From assembly GCF_001042475.2 (NCBI RefSeq), contig NZ_LECW02000005.1, positions 1-64,000 of the forward strand: 64,000 nt of DNA, in the 5' to 3' direction. The DNA is from Bacillus glycinifermentans. Its GTDB lineage: Bacteria; Bacillota; Bacilli; Bacillales; Bacillaceae. A program made the position numbers and the translations under genes. This document shows positions 9,847 through 19,504 of the stretch, one piece after another. The notes under the pieces are model-generated. The model did no database searches. It saw nothing but the letters and a program-made list of their open reading frames with translations, and had not been told where the DNA came from. The stretch's first letter is position 1; each line of letters begins with the position of its first letter.

Positions 9847-10956
9847 ATGATTCAAATGAAACAGCTCACATTGTACCATCTCAGCATGTGGCTGAAAAAG
9901 CCTTTTACATCAAGCTTGGAAACCTTTCAGGAACGAAAATTTATCATTATAGAAGCGAAGGATAAAGACGGTGTGACAGGCTGGGGGGAAGTCTCCGCTT
10001 TTTCTTCTCCTTGGTACACGGAAGAAACAACCGAGACATGCTACCATATGCTCAAAGATTTTTTCATCCCGGCTGTGCTTCGCGAATCATTCACACATCC
10101 TTCCGATATTCCTGAAAAGCTTCGCGGCTTCAAAGGCAACCGGATGGCAAAAGCGGGGCTGGAAGCTGCGTTCTGGGACATTTACGCACAAAAGAACGGC
10201 ATCACATTAAGCGAAGCCTTGGGGGGCGTCAAAACGGAGGTGCCCGCGGGGGTTGTCGTCGGACTTGCGCCATTGGACGACATGCTTCGCGAAATTGATC
10301 AATATGTAAAAGAAGGTTATCAGAGAATAAAACTTAAAATTCAGCCAGGACAGGATATCGGGCTTTTAAAAGAAATCCGCAGGCATTTTCCGCGCGTGCC
10401 GCTGATGGCAGATGCGAACTCATCCTACGATATAAAAGATATCAGCAGAATCAAGTCGCTTGATGAATTCAACCTCATGATGATCGAACAGCCGCTGGCT
10501 GACGATGATATCGTGGACCACCGCCATTTGCAAAAGCATATCAAAACCTCGATTTGCCTTGATGAAAGCATACGCTCCGCCGATGATGCGAGGAAAGCAA
10601 TCGAGCTCGGCAGCTGCAAAATCATCAATATCAAGCCTTCAAGGGTCGGGGGATTGACCGAAGCGCTGAAGATTCATGACCTTTGCAAACAGCATAACAT
10701 GCCTGTCTGGTGCGGTGGCATGTTTGAAACGGGGATTTCCAGAGCGCACAATATCGCGCTGAGCTCCCTCCCGCAATTTGTGATCCCGGGGGATATTTCG
10801 TCGTCTTCACGCTATTGGGAAGAGGACATCGTAAAGCCGGAAATCCGGATCAAAGACGGTTTTATACAGGTTCCTGACCGGCCCGGCATGGGGTTTGAGG
10901 TTGATGGAAATATCTTGAGGAAGCATTCGTTTAAAATGGACGTTTTCAGGCCATAA
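9847..10956 (+). CDS. menC: o-succinylbenzoate synthase MenC
   Basis: An enolase-superfamily dehydratase making o-succinylbenzoate. The catalytic KxK shows as RIKLKIQPG. Metal ligands lie in LMADANSSY, MMIEQPLADDD and CLDESI, and the second catalytic lysine in INIKPSRVGG. The length of 369 is typical of MenC/NSAR-like enzymes in Bacillus. It is the last gene of the men operon, followed by terminators. Confidence 0.94.
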   Translation: MIQMKQLTLYHLSMWLKKPFTSSLETFQERKFIIIEAKDKDGVTGWGEVSAFSSPWYTEETTETCYHMLKDFFIPAVLRESFTHPSDIPEKLRGFKGNRMAKAGLEAAFWDIYAQKNGITLSEALGGVKTEVPAGVVVGLAPLDDMLREIDQYVKEGYQRIKLKIQPGQDIGLLKEIRRHFPRVPLMADANSSYDIKDISRIKSLDEFNLMMIEQPLADDDIVDHRHLQKHIKTSICLDESIRSADDARKAIELGSCKIINIKPSRVGGLTEALKIHDLCKQHNMPVWCGGMFETGISRAHNIALSSLPQFVIPGDISSSSRYWEEDIVKPEIRIKDGFIQVPDRPGMGFEVDGNILRKHSFKMDVFRP

Positions 10957-11052
10957 AACGAAAGCGTGCCGTTGATTTTTTCGTTTTTGAGATTTGTTTT
11001 CCCGTTCGCCAACAAGTATATTGAAGCTGTACATTATTCCCTTCTCGTTTGG

Positions 11053-11080
11053 ACCGGCTCGCTTAGCAGCCGGTTTTTTT
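11053..11080 (+). terminator. men operon terminator
   Basis: ACCGGCT and AGCCGGT form a hairpin followed by seven T residues, about 100 bases after menC. Confidence 0.85.
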
Positions 11081-11089
11081 GAAATCCGG

Positions 11090-11117
11090 CCCGTTTTCTA
11101 ACGGGTCATTTTTTGTG
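11090..11117 (+). terminator. Second hairpin after menC
   Basis: CCCGTT and AACGGG pair over a short loop, followed by TCATTTTTT. It directly follows the first terminator and probably backs it up. Confidence 0.6.
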
Positions 11118-11196
11118 AAAACCTCCTGTACGCTCCTTATTTTCATCAATTTTCAATCTTATTTTAATTTTAAAATAAAAAATTGAGTTCATTTTA

Positions 11197-11225
11197 TTGA
11201 CAAACTTTCGAGACAAATGTACATT
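11197..11225 (+). promoter_or_regulatory. Promoter of the yxeK-type operon
   Basis: TTGACA, a 17-base spacer and TACATT in a very A/T-rich region about 90 bases upstream of yxeK. The B. subtilis operon is reported to be under the cysteine repressor CymR; I could not identify a clear CymR box by eye. Confidence 0.55.
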
Positions 11226-11311
11226 TTGATTTATTCATATTAAATATCTAGGATTAAAAGGATTATGTTTTGACCTTTGCAGCCTAAAAAATCATAAAAG
11301 GAGAAAACGTT

Positions 11312-12625
11312 ATGAAACAAATAAAACTAGGCGTGTTTCTTGCAGGAACAGGACATCATGTAGCATCTTGGCGGCATCCGGGTGCTCCTGAAGACGCCAG
11401 TATGAACCTCGATTATTTTAAAGAGCTTGCCAAAACAGCGGAGCGGGGCAAACTCGATATGCTGTTTTTAGCTGACAGCCTTTCAATAGACAGCAAATCA
11501 CATCCGAACGTGTTAACAAGATTCGAACCGTTCACTCTGCTTTCCGCATTGGCGCAGGTGACGTCTAAAATCGGCCTGGCAGCTACCGCTTCGACTACGT
11601 ATAGCGAGCCGTTTCATATTGCGAGACAGTTCGCTTCTCTTGACCATATTTCGGGCGGGCGCGCCGGTTGGAATGTGGTGACCTCTTCCATTGAATCGAC
11701 GGCGTTGAATTTCAGCGGTGAGAGGCATCTCGAACATCATCTTCGCTATCAGCGGGCAGAGGAATTTGTGGAGGTTGTGAAAGGTTTGTGGGATTCGTGG
11801 GAAGAAGATGCCTTTATCAGAAACAAGGAAACGGGCGAATTCTTCGATAAAGAAAAAATGCACGAGCTCAACCATAAAGGAACATATTTTTCAGTCCGCG
11901 GGCCTCTAAATGTCGCAAGAACCCCACAGGGCCAACCGGTTATTATTCAGGCCGGTTCATCGGGAGACGGAAAAGCGCTGGCTGCCAAAACGGCTGAAGT
12001 GATATTCACGGCGCAAAACCATTTGGAGTCTGCTCAAGCGTTTTACCAATCGATCAAAGAGCAGGCGGCAGAGCTGGGACGCGATCCCGGGAAAATTGCG
12101 ATTATGCCTGGTATTTTCCCGGTGATTGCCGATACAGAAGAAGAGGCGCAGGCCAAATATCAAGAACTTCAGGATTTAATTATTCCATCTGTCGGATTGC
12201 AAATCCTTCAAAATTATTTAGGAGGCATAGACTTGTCAGCATATCCGCTTGACGGGCCTCTGCCTCAATTGGACGCCGATGCTTCAAACGCGGTGAAAAG
12301 CCGCTTTAAGCTTGTTCAAGAAATGGCTGAGAGAGACAATATGACGATACGTCAGCTTTATCAATATGTCGCCGGTTCCAGAGGCCATCATATATTTGTC
12401 GGAACCCCTGAACAACTCGCTGATAAAATGCAGGAATGGGTCGACAAGAAAGCTTGTGACGGATTTAATATCATGCCGCCTCTTCTTCCGGAAGGGCTTG
12501 AGCTGTTCGTTGACAAGGTCGTTCCGATTCTGCAGGAACGGGGGCTGTTTCGAAAAGAATATGAAGGTGCAACATTAAGGGATCATTTCGGTTTGGATAA
12601 ACCGGCCAACCGCTATTCAAAATAA
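11312..12625 (+). CDS. yxeK: FMN-dependent monooxygenase, YxeK type
   Basis: A bacterial-luciferase-fold flavin monooxygenase of the NtaA/SnaA/DszA group, length 437. Typical stretches are GHHVASWRHP, LDMLFLADS, ATASTTYSEPFHIAR and SGGRAGWNVVTS. In B. subtilis the YxeK protein oxidatively cleaves N-acetyl-S-(2-succino)cysteine. The same role is inferred here because all six following genes have the same order as in the yxe operon. The flavin reductase partner is not encoded nearby. Confidence 0.88.
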   Translation: MKQIKLGVFLAGTGHHVASWRHPGAPEDASMNLDYFKELAKTAERGKLDMLFLADSLSIDSKSHPNVLTRFEPFTLLSALAQVTSKIGLAATASTTYSEPFHIARQFASLDHISGGRAGWNVVTSSIESTALNFSGERHLEHHLRYQRAEEFVEVVKGLWDSWEEDAFIRNKETGEFFDKEKMHELNHKGTYFSVRGPLNVARTPQGQPVIIQAGSSGDGKALAAKTAEVIFTAQNHLESAQAFYQSIKEQAAELGRDPGKIAIMPGIFPVIADTEEEAQAKYQELQDLIIPSVGLQILQNYLGGIDLSAYPLDGPLPQLDADASNAVKSRFKLVQEMAERDNMTIRQLYQYVAGSRGHHIFVGTPEQLADKMQEWVDKKACDGFNIMPPLLPEGLELFVDKVVPILQERGLFRKEYEGATLRDHFGLDKPANRYSK

Positions 12626-12641
12626 AGGAGGGGAACGTTCG

Positions 12642-13139
12642 ATGACGCGACGATACCGAATGGCAGACGAAAGCGATGCAAAAGAGCTTCTGGCGCTTAC
12701 CGAGCGGGCCTATGAGCCGATACGAAGGCTGGGCATTCATTTTGCCGCAGCACATGCCGATCTTGATCTGGTTTTAAACAATATCCGGAAAAATGCGTGC
12801 TATGTCATGGAAGAAGACGGGCGGATCATCGCGACGGTTTCAATAAGAATGCCATGGGGACAGCAGCCTGGGCCGTACGGGGTCCCTCATATCTGGTGGT
12901 TTGCTGTAGACCCGGCCTCTGGAAAAAAAGGAGTTGGCTCAGAGCTCTTAGAATGGCTCGAACAGACGATCCTCCGCGATACGCTGAAGGTTCCGTTCGT
13001 ATCGCTCGGCACGGCGGATAAGCATCCGTGGCTGATCGACATGTATGAGAGAAAAGGCTATGTCCGCTCAGGGGAACAGGATCTTGGCAAAGGACACATT
13101 ACGGTTTATATGAAAAAACAATTACGGACTGATCTATAA
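12642..13139 (+). CDS. yxeL: GNAT N-acetyltransferase, YxeL type
   Basis: A 165-residue GNAT acetyltransferase. The acetyl-CoA binding region shows as WWFAVDPASGKKGVGSELL, with LGTADKHPWLIDMYERKGY after it. In the B. subtilis scheme this enzyme N-acetylates S-(2-succino)cysteine before the monooxygenase acts. AAAGGAGG precedes the ATG, 16 bases after yxeK. Confidence 0.85.
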   Translation: MTRRYRMADESDAKELLALTERAYEPIRRLGIHFAAAHADLDLVLNNIRKNACYVMEEDGRIIATVSIRMPWGQQPGPYGVPHIWWFAVDPASGKKGVGSELLEWLEQTILRDTLKVPFVSLGTADKHPWLIDMYERKGYVRSGEQDLGKGHITVYMKKQLRTDL

Positions 13140-13162
13140 CATAAAAAAAGGCGGGGAAATCG

Positions 13163-13957
13163 ATGAAAAAGAAAAAATGGACTATGCTGCTTGCTGCTGC
13201 GCTAATGACGGCGGTATTATCAGCATGCGGAAATGGAAACAGCAATGAACAAGAGAACAACGTACTGCATGTCGGTGCAACAGGGCAAAGCTATCCGTTT
13301 GCTTATAAAGAAAACGGGAAACTGACAGGTTTTGATGTTGACGTGATGACGGCAGTTGCAAAAAAGCTTGATATGAAGCTCGATTGGAAGCTCCTTGAAT
13401 TCAGCGGACTGATGGGAGAGCTACAAACCGGAAAGCTTGACACCATTTCCAATCAGGTGGCGGTTACCGACGAGCGCAAGCAAACGTACAATTTCACAAA
13501 ACCGTATGCTTATGCGGGAACACAGATTGTTGTTAAAAAAGATAACAATGACATCAAATCTGTGGCCGACTTAAAAGGTAAAACCGTAGCAGCTGTCCTC
13601 GGTTCAAACCATGCAAAAAATCTTGAAAGCAAAGACCCTGATCATAAGATCAACATTAAAACATACGAAACACAGGAAGGTACGCTGAAGGACGTAGCTT
13701 ACGGCCGCGTAGACGCATATGTCAACAGCAGAAGCGTGCTTATCGCACAAATTAAAAAAACGGGCTTGCCGTTGAAGCTTGCCGGCGATCCGATTGTCTA
13801 TGAGCAAGTCGCATTCCCGTTTCCAAAGGACGATTCGCACGATAAGCTCCGCAAAAAAGTCGATCAAGCGCTGGACGAACTGCGTAAAGACGGAACGCTG
13901 AAAAAACTTTCAGAAAAGTATTTTAAAGAAGACATTACGGCAGAACAGAAGAAATAG
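13163..13957 (+). CDS. yxeM: ABC transporter solute-binding lipoprotein, YxeM type
   Basis: A family 3 (polar amino acid) binding protein. The signal peptide ends in the lipobox LSAC with the lipidated Cys at residue 22. The mature part has the usual VGATGQSYPFAYKENGKLTGFDVDV start of amino-acid binding proteins (shortened here to its key region, residues 36-61), then TISNQVAVTDER. It is expected to capture a cysteine-type or succinylated amino acid outside the membrane for the YxeN/YxeO importer. Confidence 0.87.
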   Translation: MKKKKWTMLLAAALMTAVLSACGNGNSNEQENNVLHVGATGQSYPFAYKENGKLTGFDVDVMTAVAKKLDMKLDWKLLEFSGLMGELQTGKLDTISNQVAVTDERKQTYNFTKPYAYAGTQIVVKKDNNDIKSVADLKGKTVAAVLGSNHAKNLESKDPDHKINIKTYETQEGTLKDVAYGRVDAYVNSRSVLIAQIKKTGLPLKLAGDPIVYEQVAFPFPKDDSHDKLRKKVDQALDELRKDGTLKKLSEKYFKEDITAEQKK

Positions 13958-13978
13958 AAACGGCGGTGAAACACGAGT

Positions 13979-14653
13979 ATGAATACGATTGATTGGGGAT
14001 TTATGATATCTGCATTCCCAGCTTTGCTTCAAGCTCTCCCGATTACCCTGTTCATGGCTGTAGCTGCCATGATCTTTGCGATCATCGGGGGACTTGTACT
14101 CGCGCTGATTACAAAAAACCATATTCCAGTGCTTCATCAGCTGTCAAAAGTGTATATTTCGTTCTTTCGCGGCGTGCCGACGCTTGTACAGCTTTTCTTG
14201 ATTTATTACGGACTGCCGCAGCTGTTTCCGGAGATGAGCAAAATGACGGCTTTGACAGCCGCCATCATCGGACTTAGCCTAAAAAACGCCGCCTATTTGG
14301 CGGAAATCTTCCGTGCGGCCTTGAATTCGGTTGATGAAGGGCAGCTGGAGGCGTGCCTGTCCGTCGGAATGACGAAGCTGCAGGCATATCGGCGGATCAT
14401 TCTCCCGCAGGCGGTCAGAAACGCAATACCTGCAACAGGCAACACGTTTATCGGCCTCCTGAAAGAAACCTCTTTGGCTTTTACTTTAGGAGTCATGGAG
14501 ATGTTTGCCCAAGGCAAGATGTATGCATCAGGCAATTTAAAATACTTTGAAACCTATCTGGCTGTTGCGATTGTCTACTGGATTCTTACTATTATATACA
14601 GCATTTTGCAGGATCTGTTTGAACGCGCCGTCAGCAAGCCATACCGGACATAG
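13979..14653 (+). CDS. yxeN: Amino-acid ABC transporter permease, YxeN type
   Basis: A HisM/GlnP-type permease of 224 residues with about five transmembrane helices. The conserved cytoplasmic loop is EACLSVGMTKLQAYRRIILP (residues 124-143), and FRGVPTLVQLFLIYYGLPQ is the usual family motif. It lies between the binding protein and ATPase genes. Confidence 0.9.
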   Translation: MNTIDWGFMISAFPALLQALPITLFMAVAAMIFAIIGGLVLALITKNHIPVLHQLSKVYISFFRGVPTLVQLFLIYYGLPQLFPEMSKMTALTAAIIGLSLKNAAYLAEIFRAALNSVDEGQLEACLSVGMTKLQAYRRIILPQAVRNAIPATGNTFIGLLKETSLAFTLGVMEMFAQGKMYASGNLKYFETYLAVAIVYWILTIIYSILQDLFERAVSKPYRT

Positions 14654-14665
14654 AGGTGAAATCAG

Positions 14666-15415
14666 TTGATAAAAGTGAAAAATATTCGCAAAGCATTTAA
14701 GGATCTTGTCGTACTGGACGGGATTGACCTTGAAGTGAAGCGCGGAGAAGTAGTGGCGATCATCGGCCCGTCCGGCTCCGGAAAATCGACGCTTCTGCGC
14801 TGTCTAAACCTTTTGGAGCGTCCTGATCAAGGCGTCATTGAAATCGGCGAAGCCAAATTGAATGCGGAAAAATTTACGCGTAAGGAAGCACATATGCTTC
14901 GTCAGCAAACCGCCATGGTGTTCCAAAATTACAACCTGTTCAAAAATAAAACAGCACTGCAAAACATTACCGAGGCTTTGATCACCGCACAAAACAAATC
15001 GCGGGAAGAAGCGGACCGCATCGGTATAGATATGTTGAAGCAAGTCGGTTTGGAGCATAAGGCCCACAGCTATCCGGTTACGATGTCCGGCGGGCAGCAG
15101 CAGAGGGTCGGCATCGCGCGGGCGCTTGCTGTCAACCCGCACGCGATTTTGCTTGATGAGCCGACTTCTGCTCTCGATCCGGAGCTTGTGGCAGGCGTGC
15201 TTCAAGTCATCAAAACGATCGCCGAAAAACAAACGACGATGATCATTGTCACACATGAAATGGCGTTTGCCAAAGAAGTCGCAGATCAGGTGATTTTTAT
15301 GGCGGACGGCCATATTATCGAGCAGGGGACACCGGAAGAGCTGTTTGATCATCCGAAAAACGACCGGACGAAAAAATTTATCAAACAGGTGGGAGAGCCT
15401 GCTGAACTTGTATAG
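14666..15415 (+). CDS. yxeO: Amino-acid ABC transporter ATPase, YxeO type
   Basis: A 249-residue ATPase of the polar amino acid group. Walker A is [11 protein letters not shown], the signature is [15 protein letters not shown], Walker B is [13 protein letters not shown], and the switch histidine is in IVTHEMAFA. Translation starts at TTG (14666) with GAGGTG upstream. Confidence 0.92.
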   Translation: MIKVKNIRKAFKDLVVLDGIDLEVKRGEVVAIIGPSGSGKSTLLRCLNLLERPDQGVIEIGEAKLNAEKFTRKEAHMLRQQTAMVFQNYNLFKNKTALQNITEALITAQNKSREEADRIGIDMLKQVGLEHKAHSYPVTMSGGQQQRVGIARALAVNPHAILLDEPTSALDPELVAGVLQVIKTIAEKQTTMIIVTHEMAFAKEVADQVIFMADGHIIEQGTPEELFDHPKNDRTKKFIKQVGEPAELV

Positions 15416-15430
15416 AAGGGATGAAATGGA

Positions 15431-16582
15431 ATGGCCGAAGAATATCATGAAGCGTTGCATACGCGTTTGATCAACATTCGCCGGGATCTTCACGAACATC
15501 CTGAACTGTCGTTTCAGGAATTTGAAACGACGAAAAAAATCCGCCGCTGGCTTGCAGAAGAAAATATTACAGTTATCGACGTGCCGGGGCTTGAAACGGG
15601 CGTAGTTGCCGAAATCAAAGGGCGCGAGGAAGGACCCGTCATTGCGCTGAGAGCGGATATCGATGCGCTTCCGATTCAGGAACAGACCGGACTTCCGTTT
15701 GCCTCTATACACGAAGGAAAGATGCATGCGTGCGGACACGATTTTCATACTGCCTCGATCATTGGAACAGCCATTTTGCTGAACCGTAGAAAGGACGAAT
15801 TCAAAGGGACGGTCCGCTTCATTTTTCAGCCCGCAGAAGAAATTGCCGCTGGAGCAAGAAAGGTCATTGAAGCAGGAGTGCTGGACGGGGTTTCCGCCAT
15901 TTTTGGCATGCATAATAAACCCGATTTGCCAGTCGGCACGATCGGATTGAAGGAAGGGGCCTTAATGGCGAGCGTCGACCGATTCGAGATCACGGTTAAA
16001 GGTAAAGGCGGGCACGCCGGCATTCCGAACAACAGCGTCGACCCCATAGCCGCGGCAGGCCAGATCGTCAGCGGCTTGCAGTCGGTTGTCAGCCGCAATA
16101 TCAGCTCGCTGCAAAATGCGGTCGTCAGCATTACAAGAATACAGGGCGGCAGCTCGTGGAATGTTATTCCGGACCAGGTAGAAATGGAAGGTACCGTCCG
16201 CACCTTTCAAAAAGAAGCCAGATCGGCTGTGCCCGAACATATGAAACGGGTGGCCGAGGGAATTGCAGCCGGCTTTGGGGCCCGGGCTGAATTCCGCTGG
16301 TTCCCATATTTGCCTTCCGTTCAGAATGACGGCCGCTTTTTAACGGCGGCAGCAGAAGCGGCATCACGTCTCGGCTATCAAACCGTCCGGGCCGAACAGT
16401 CCCCCGGCGGAGAAGACTTCGCTCTTTACCAGGAAAAAATTCCGGGCTTTTTTGTTTGGATGGGGACTAGCGGAACAGAAGAATGGCACCATCCGGCATT
16501 TACATTGGATGAAGCGGCTTTAAAGACGGCCGCCCGCTATTTTGCCGAGCTGGCTGTCATCTCGCTGGAGATGGTCGAATGA
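15431..16582 (+). CDS. yxeP: M20-family amidohydrolase (deacylase), YxeP type
   Basis: An M20D peptidase/aminoacylase of 383 residues. Metal-binding motifs are [25 protein letters not shown] and QPAEE, with a late SPGGEDFA. In B. subtilis the counterpart removes the acetyl group from N-acetylcysteine, freeing cysteine at the end of the pathway. The stop overlaps the yxeQ start (ATGA). Confidence 0.9.
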   Translation: MAEEYHEALHTRLINIRRDLHEHPELSFQEFETTKKIRRWLAEENITVIDVPGLETGVVAEIKGREEGPVIALRADIDALPIQEQTGLPFASIHEGKMHACGHDFHTASIIGTAILLNRRKDEFKGTVRFIFQPAEEIAAGARKVIEAGVLDGVSAIFGMHNKPDLPVGTIGLKEGALMASVDRFEITVKGKGGHAGIPNNSVDPIAAAGQIVSGLQSVVSRNISSLQNAVVSITRIQGGSSWNVIPDQVEMEGTVRTFQKEARSAVPEHMKRVAEGIAAGFGARAEFRWFPYLPSVQNDGRFLTAAAEAASRLGYQTVRAEQSPGGEDFALYQEKIPGFFVWMGTSGTEEWHHPAFTLDEAALKTAARYFAELAVISLEMVE

Positions 16583-17922
16583 ATGGACAAGAGCTGACAA
16601 AAAGTCTGGCTCATGCCGTCATATCTTCGCGTCCTGAGGATTCCGCTGATGCGATGCGGGAAGCAGAGAAGGGCTTGCTCGATTTCACAGCCGCAGCTTA
16701 TGCTGGAAGAAAAGACAGCGGCGTGAAAAAACTGCTGCACTTGCTCGAGGGGGAAGGCGGCAAACCGATCGTTCCCCTTATCGGCCAAGGAAAAAAAGCA
16801 TCTCCATTACAAGCGGCGCTGCTTAATGGATTTGTGGCACATGCGCTTGATTTTGATGACGTCCATTCCGATGTAAGGGGGCATCCGAGCGCGGTCATAT
16901 TGCCTGCTCTTCTTTCTTCCGCGGCTTCCCGCGGGGAGGATGAACGTTTTTTCGGCGCTTATATTTTAGGGGTAGACGTCATGGCGAGGCTGGGCGAATC
17001 GATTGGCAGCCGGCACTATGAAAAAGGCTGGCACAACACAGGGACGCTTGGCGCTATAGCTGCAGCTTGTGCAGCGGGTTATGCGGAAAACCTATCCATT
17101 GACGAGCTTGAAAGAGCGATCGGTTTTGCCGCCTCTCAATCGGCGGGAATGAGGGTACAGTTCGGTACGGAAATGAAGCCTCTGCACGCCGGCCATGCTG
17201 CCCGATCCGGGTTGTTTGCCGTTAAGCTGGCTCAATCGGGCTTTGGGGGCTCGGACGCGGCCCTTGATGGAGAACTCGGTTTTTTTAGCCTGTACGGCGA
17301 TTTGGAAAAAGCGCAACAGGCTTTGGTAAACCATTGGGGAGCGCCGTGGAGAATCGTTGACCCTGGACTGTGGTTTAAAATTTACCCGTTCTGCTCTGCA
17401 GCACACCACGCAGCAGATGCCATCCGCCATCTTATAGCTGAGCATGCGATCTCTGCCGAAAAGACGGAAAGGGTTGAAGTTGTTTTTCCTCCTGGGGGAG
17501 ACGCCGCTTTAACAGAAAGCCGTCCCGCAACAGGGGAAGAAGGCCGCTTCAGCGTTGAGTACGTCATCTCCCTTGCTTTGAACGGTCAGGAGCTTATGGC
17601 AGACCGCTTCAGCCGCGAGCCGATCCCAAGCGGCATCCGGGCGTTTATGGAGCGGATTCACCGCGTTTATGATGCCGGGATCCGCCCTGATCCGAAAGCT
17701 GTTCCAAAAGGCCGTTTTACGATTGTACGTGCATTTCTTGCGGACGGGCGGGTTTGCGAAGCCCGCATCGATTGTCCGAAGGGAGCGCCGGGCAATCGAT
17801 TATCAGGACAAGAATTGATACAAAAGCTGAAACTTGCGCTTCATCCTGATGAACAAAAAGCGGAGCATTTGCTTTCCGCTATCAGGGAAAAGGACATTCA
17901 CCGCTTTTTATTGCAAATATAA
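16579..17922 (+). CDS. yxeQ: MmgE/PrpD family protein, YxeQ type
   Basis: A 447-residue protein of the MmgE/PrpD (2-methylcitrate dehydratase, aconitate decarboxylase) fold. Family stretches include [21 protein letters not shown] (residues 93-113), the [15 protein letters not shown] region and [17 protein letters not shown]. The substrate in this operon is not established. The position suggests it handles an oxaloacetate- or succinate-like fragment, which is inference only. It starts inside the yxeP stop. Confidence 0.85.
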   Translation: MNGQELTKSLAHAVISSRPEDSADAMREAEKGLLDFTAAAYAGRKDSGVKKLLHLLEGEGGKPIVPLIGQGKKASPLQAALLNGFVAHALDFDDVHSDVRGHPSAVILPALLSSAASRGEDERFFGAYILGVDVMARLGESIGSRHYEKGWHNTGTLGAIAAACAAGYAENLSIDELERAIGFAASQSAGMRVQFGTEMKPLHAGHAARSGLFAVKLAQSGFGGSDAALDGELGFFSLYGDLEKAQQALVNHWGAPWRIVDPGLWFKIYPFCSAAHHAADAIRHLIAEHAISAEKTERVEVVFPPGGDAALTESRPATGEEGRFSVEYVISLALNGQELMADRFSREPIPSGIRAFMERIHRVYDAGIRPDPKAVPKGRFTIVRAFLADGRVCEARIDCPKGAPGNRLSGQELIQKLKLALHPDEQKAEHLLSAIREKDIHRFLLQI

Positions 17923-17935
17923 AAACGCAAAAAAT

Positions 17936-17973
17936 AACACGGCACAAATACTGTTTGTGCCGTGTTGTTTTTT
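17936..17973 (+). terminator. Terminator of the yxe-type operon
   Basis: A 13-base perfect stem, AACACGGCACAAA with its complement, is followed by GTTTTTTAA. It separates this operon from the minus-strand genes and may work in both directions. Confidence 0.92.
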
Positions 17974-17989
17974 AAATAAGCAAACCGGT

Positions 17990-18181
17990 TTAGTCCCGCA
18001 AAAGCCGGCCTTCGTGCACGGTTTGTCCGATCAGTTTGTCTGCCTGCTCAGGCAAACCGTCGAGACATCCGTATTCATAATCCCATAAGTTCATGAAGGA
18101 GCGGGCGGCCTTTTGAAAAGAGATTTCATCGGCTCCGTGGATTTCCTGATAAAAAGCCTTTAGCAGCGACTCTCTGTTCAT
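17990..18181 (-). CDS. Small hypothetical protein
   Basis: A 63-residue protein that I do not recognise. AAGGAGG seven bases before the ATG makes it very likely to be translated. It is mostly predicted helical, with aromatic residues in the middle (SFMNLWDYEYG), and has no signal peptide or membrane segment. It lies 27 bases after the next small gene on the same strand. Confidence 0.65.
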   Translation of the reverse strand: MNRESLLKAFYQEIHGADEISFQKAARSFMNLWDYEYGCLDGLPEQADKLIGQTVHEGRLLRD

Positions 18182-18208
18182 GCCTGTTCCTCCTTCATCA
18201 CATCTGTT

Positions 18209-18367
18209 CTAGTGTTCGGGTTTGAATGTTTTACAATCCGTTTCCTCGGTTGTAGAAGCTTTTTCACCTTCGGCATGGCTTACGACGTATATGGCATCTG
18301 CCGTACATTTGTTTCCTTGGTCCCAGTACGTGCAATTCGAAACTTCACACAGTATTTTTTGGTCCAC
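18209..18367 (-). CDS. Small DUF1540-type cysteine-containing protein
   Basis: A 52-residue protein starting at GTG (18367), with GGGGG about nine bases upstream. Cysteines in CEVSNCTYW, NKCTADAI and TDCKTF follow the DUF1540 pattern, a small putative metal-binding domain found in spore formers. The open frame extends upstream, but the GTG has the ribosome-binding site and starts the domain. Function is unknown. Confidence 0.75.
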   Translation of the reverse strand: MDQKILCEVSNCTYWDQGNKCTADAIYVVSHAEGEKASTTEETDCKTFKPEH

Positions 18368-18430
18368 TTTTTTTGGCCCCCTTAAAATAGTGTACGATCT
18401 TAGCTTAACCGCCCTGCACATCGTTCATAC

Positions 18431-19480
18431 TTATTCAGGCTGTTTTATGTACCGTCTGTCCTTCATGAATAATTTCCAGAAGTAATAGAACCCGGGAAAT
18501 AAAATAATAAAACCGACGATGTACGAAATAAACAGCGCTCTGAACGTTTCCGGGGCGGTGAAACCGGATTGTATCGTCACTTCGGGGTGGATCATATACG
18601 GCAAATGTGCCCTTCCGTAAACGTAGCTGGCCGTAAAATACTGAAGTGTAATCGCAATAACGGAAAGCCGCGGCTTTCCTAACCGGTCCTTATTGTAGGT
18701 ATTCGGCAGAAACAGTGCACCTAAGGCCGCCAAAAACAGCAGAAACGATAAAAACAGCCATGGAAGACCGTTCATCATTTTTGTGTAAAGCCAGTTTGCT
18801 TCGGTTCTCATTGTCATCATGATGCTTAAGGACAGGATCAAAGCGAGCGGTCCGGTGATAAGAGCGTTTCGGCGATACACCTGGTACGCGTCTTTTTCAT
18901 CGGCCACATTTGAAAAATCAGCGAGCAGCAAAGAAGACAAAAACAGGGTGCTGAAAATGGCAAATCCCATAAACGAGTAGGCGTGCGGACTCAAAAATAA
19001 ATCGGCGAAATCCAAGCGGTAGCTGCCGTTTTGCCGGTACACAAAATGTCCGTGGGTAATGGGCAAAACGAGAATTAAAACGGCGGGAATGATAAATCCG
19101 CTGATTCCCGAAACGTAAGTCAACGCTCTTTCATAGCCTTTGGCAGCGTGGGCAAAAACCAAAAAGCCGCTTCTAATTGCTAACAGCAATAAAATGATGC
19201 TGCCCGGCAGCAAAAGCACCGTTCCGAGGACAAACGTTCCGCCCGGGAAAAAGCTGAAAAGGGCCACGACGATTCCGACAATAAAGACATTTGTTACCTC
19301 CCACGTCGGGGAAAGGTAGCGGTTGGCGATATTCGTCGCTTTCAGCTGCTTTTTATTCATATAAATCATCGACCAAAATCCTGCTCCAAAATCCATGCTC
19401 GCCATGACGGCGTAGATAAATATAAATCCCCACACGATCGAAATGGCCAGCAGGGCATCTGTAGTTCCATCCATTTGCAT
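18431..19480 (-). CDS. ythB: bd-type quinol oxidase subunit II, YthB
   Basis: Subunit II of a cytochrome bd-like quinol oxidase, 349 residues with about eight or nine membrane segments. The N-terminal segment contains ASMDFGAGFW, a subunit II hallmark, and YLSPTWEVTNVF follows. It lies 24 bases after ythA, and the two should form one membrane oxidase using the menaquinol made by the men pathway in the same window. Confidence 0.9.
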   Translation of the reverse strand: MQMDGTTDALLAISIVWGFIFIYAVMASMDFGAGFWSMIYMNKKQLKATNIANRYLSPTWEVTNVFIVGIVVALFSFFPGGTFVLGTVLLLPGSIILLLLAIRSGFLVFAHAAKGYERALTYVSGISGFIIPAVLILVLPITHGHFVYRQNGSYRLDFADLFLSPHAYSFMGFAIFSTLFLSSLLLADFSNVADEKDAYQVYRRNALITGPLALILSLSIMMTMRTEANWLYTKMMNGLPWLFLSFLLFLAALGALFLPNTYNKDRLGKPRLSVIAITLQYFTASYVYGRAHLPYMIHPEVTIQSGFTAPETFRALFISYIVGFIILFPGFYYFWKLFMKDRRYIKQPE

Positions 19481-19504
19481 GTTTGACTCCCTTCTTTCGT
19501 ATTG

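Noticed and set aside
10955-10989. AAAACGAAA...TTTCGTTTTT dyad right after menC
   Set aside because: The stem is A/T-rich with a long loop. The two G/C-rich hairpins at 11053 and 11090 are far better terminators.
11226-11311. CymR box in front of yxeK
   Set aside because: The region is A/T-rich, and no palindrome close to the CymR consensus can be picked out by eye.
14804-15913. A 369-codon open frame on the minus strand opposite yxeO and yxeP
   Set aside because: It crosses two well-supported genes on the other strand and shows no family motif; it arises from their codon use.
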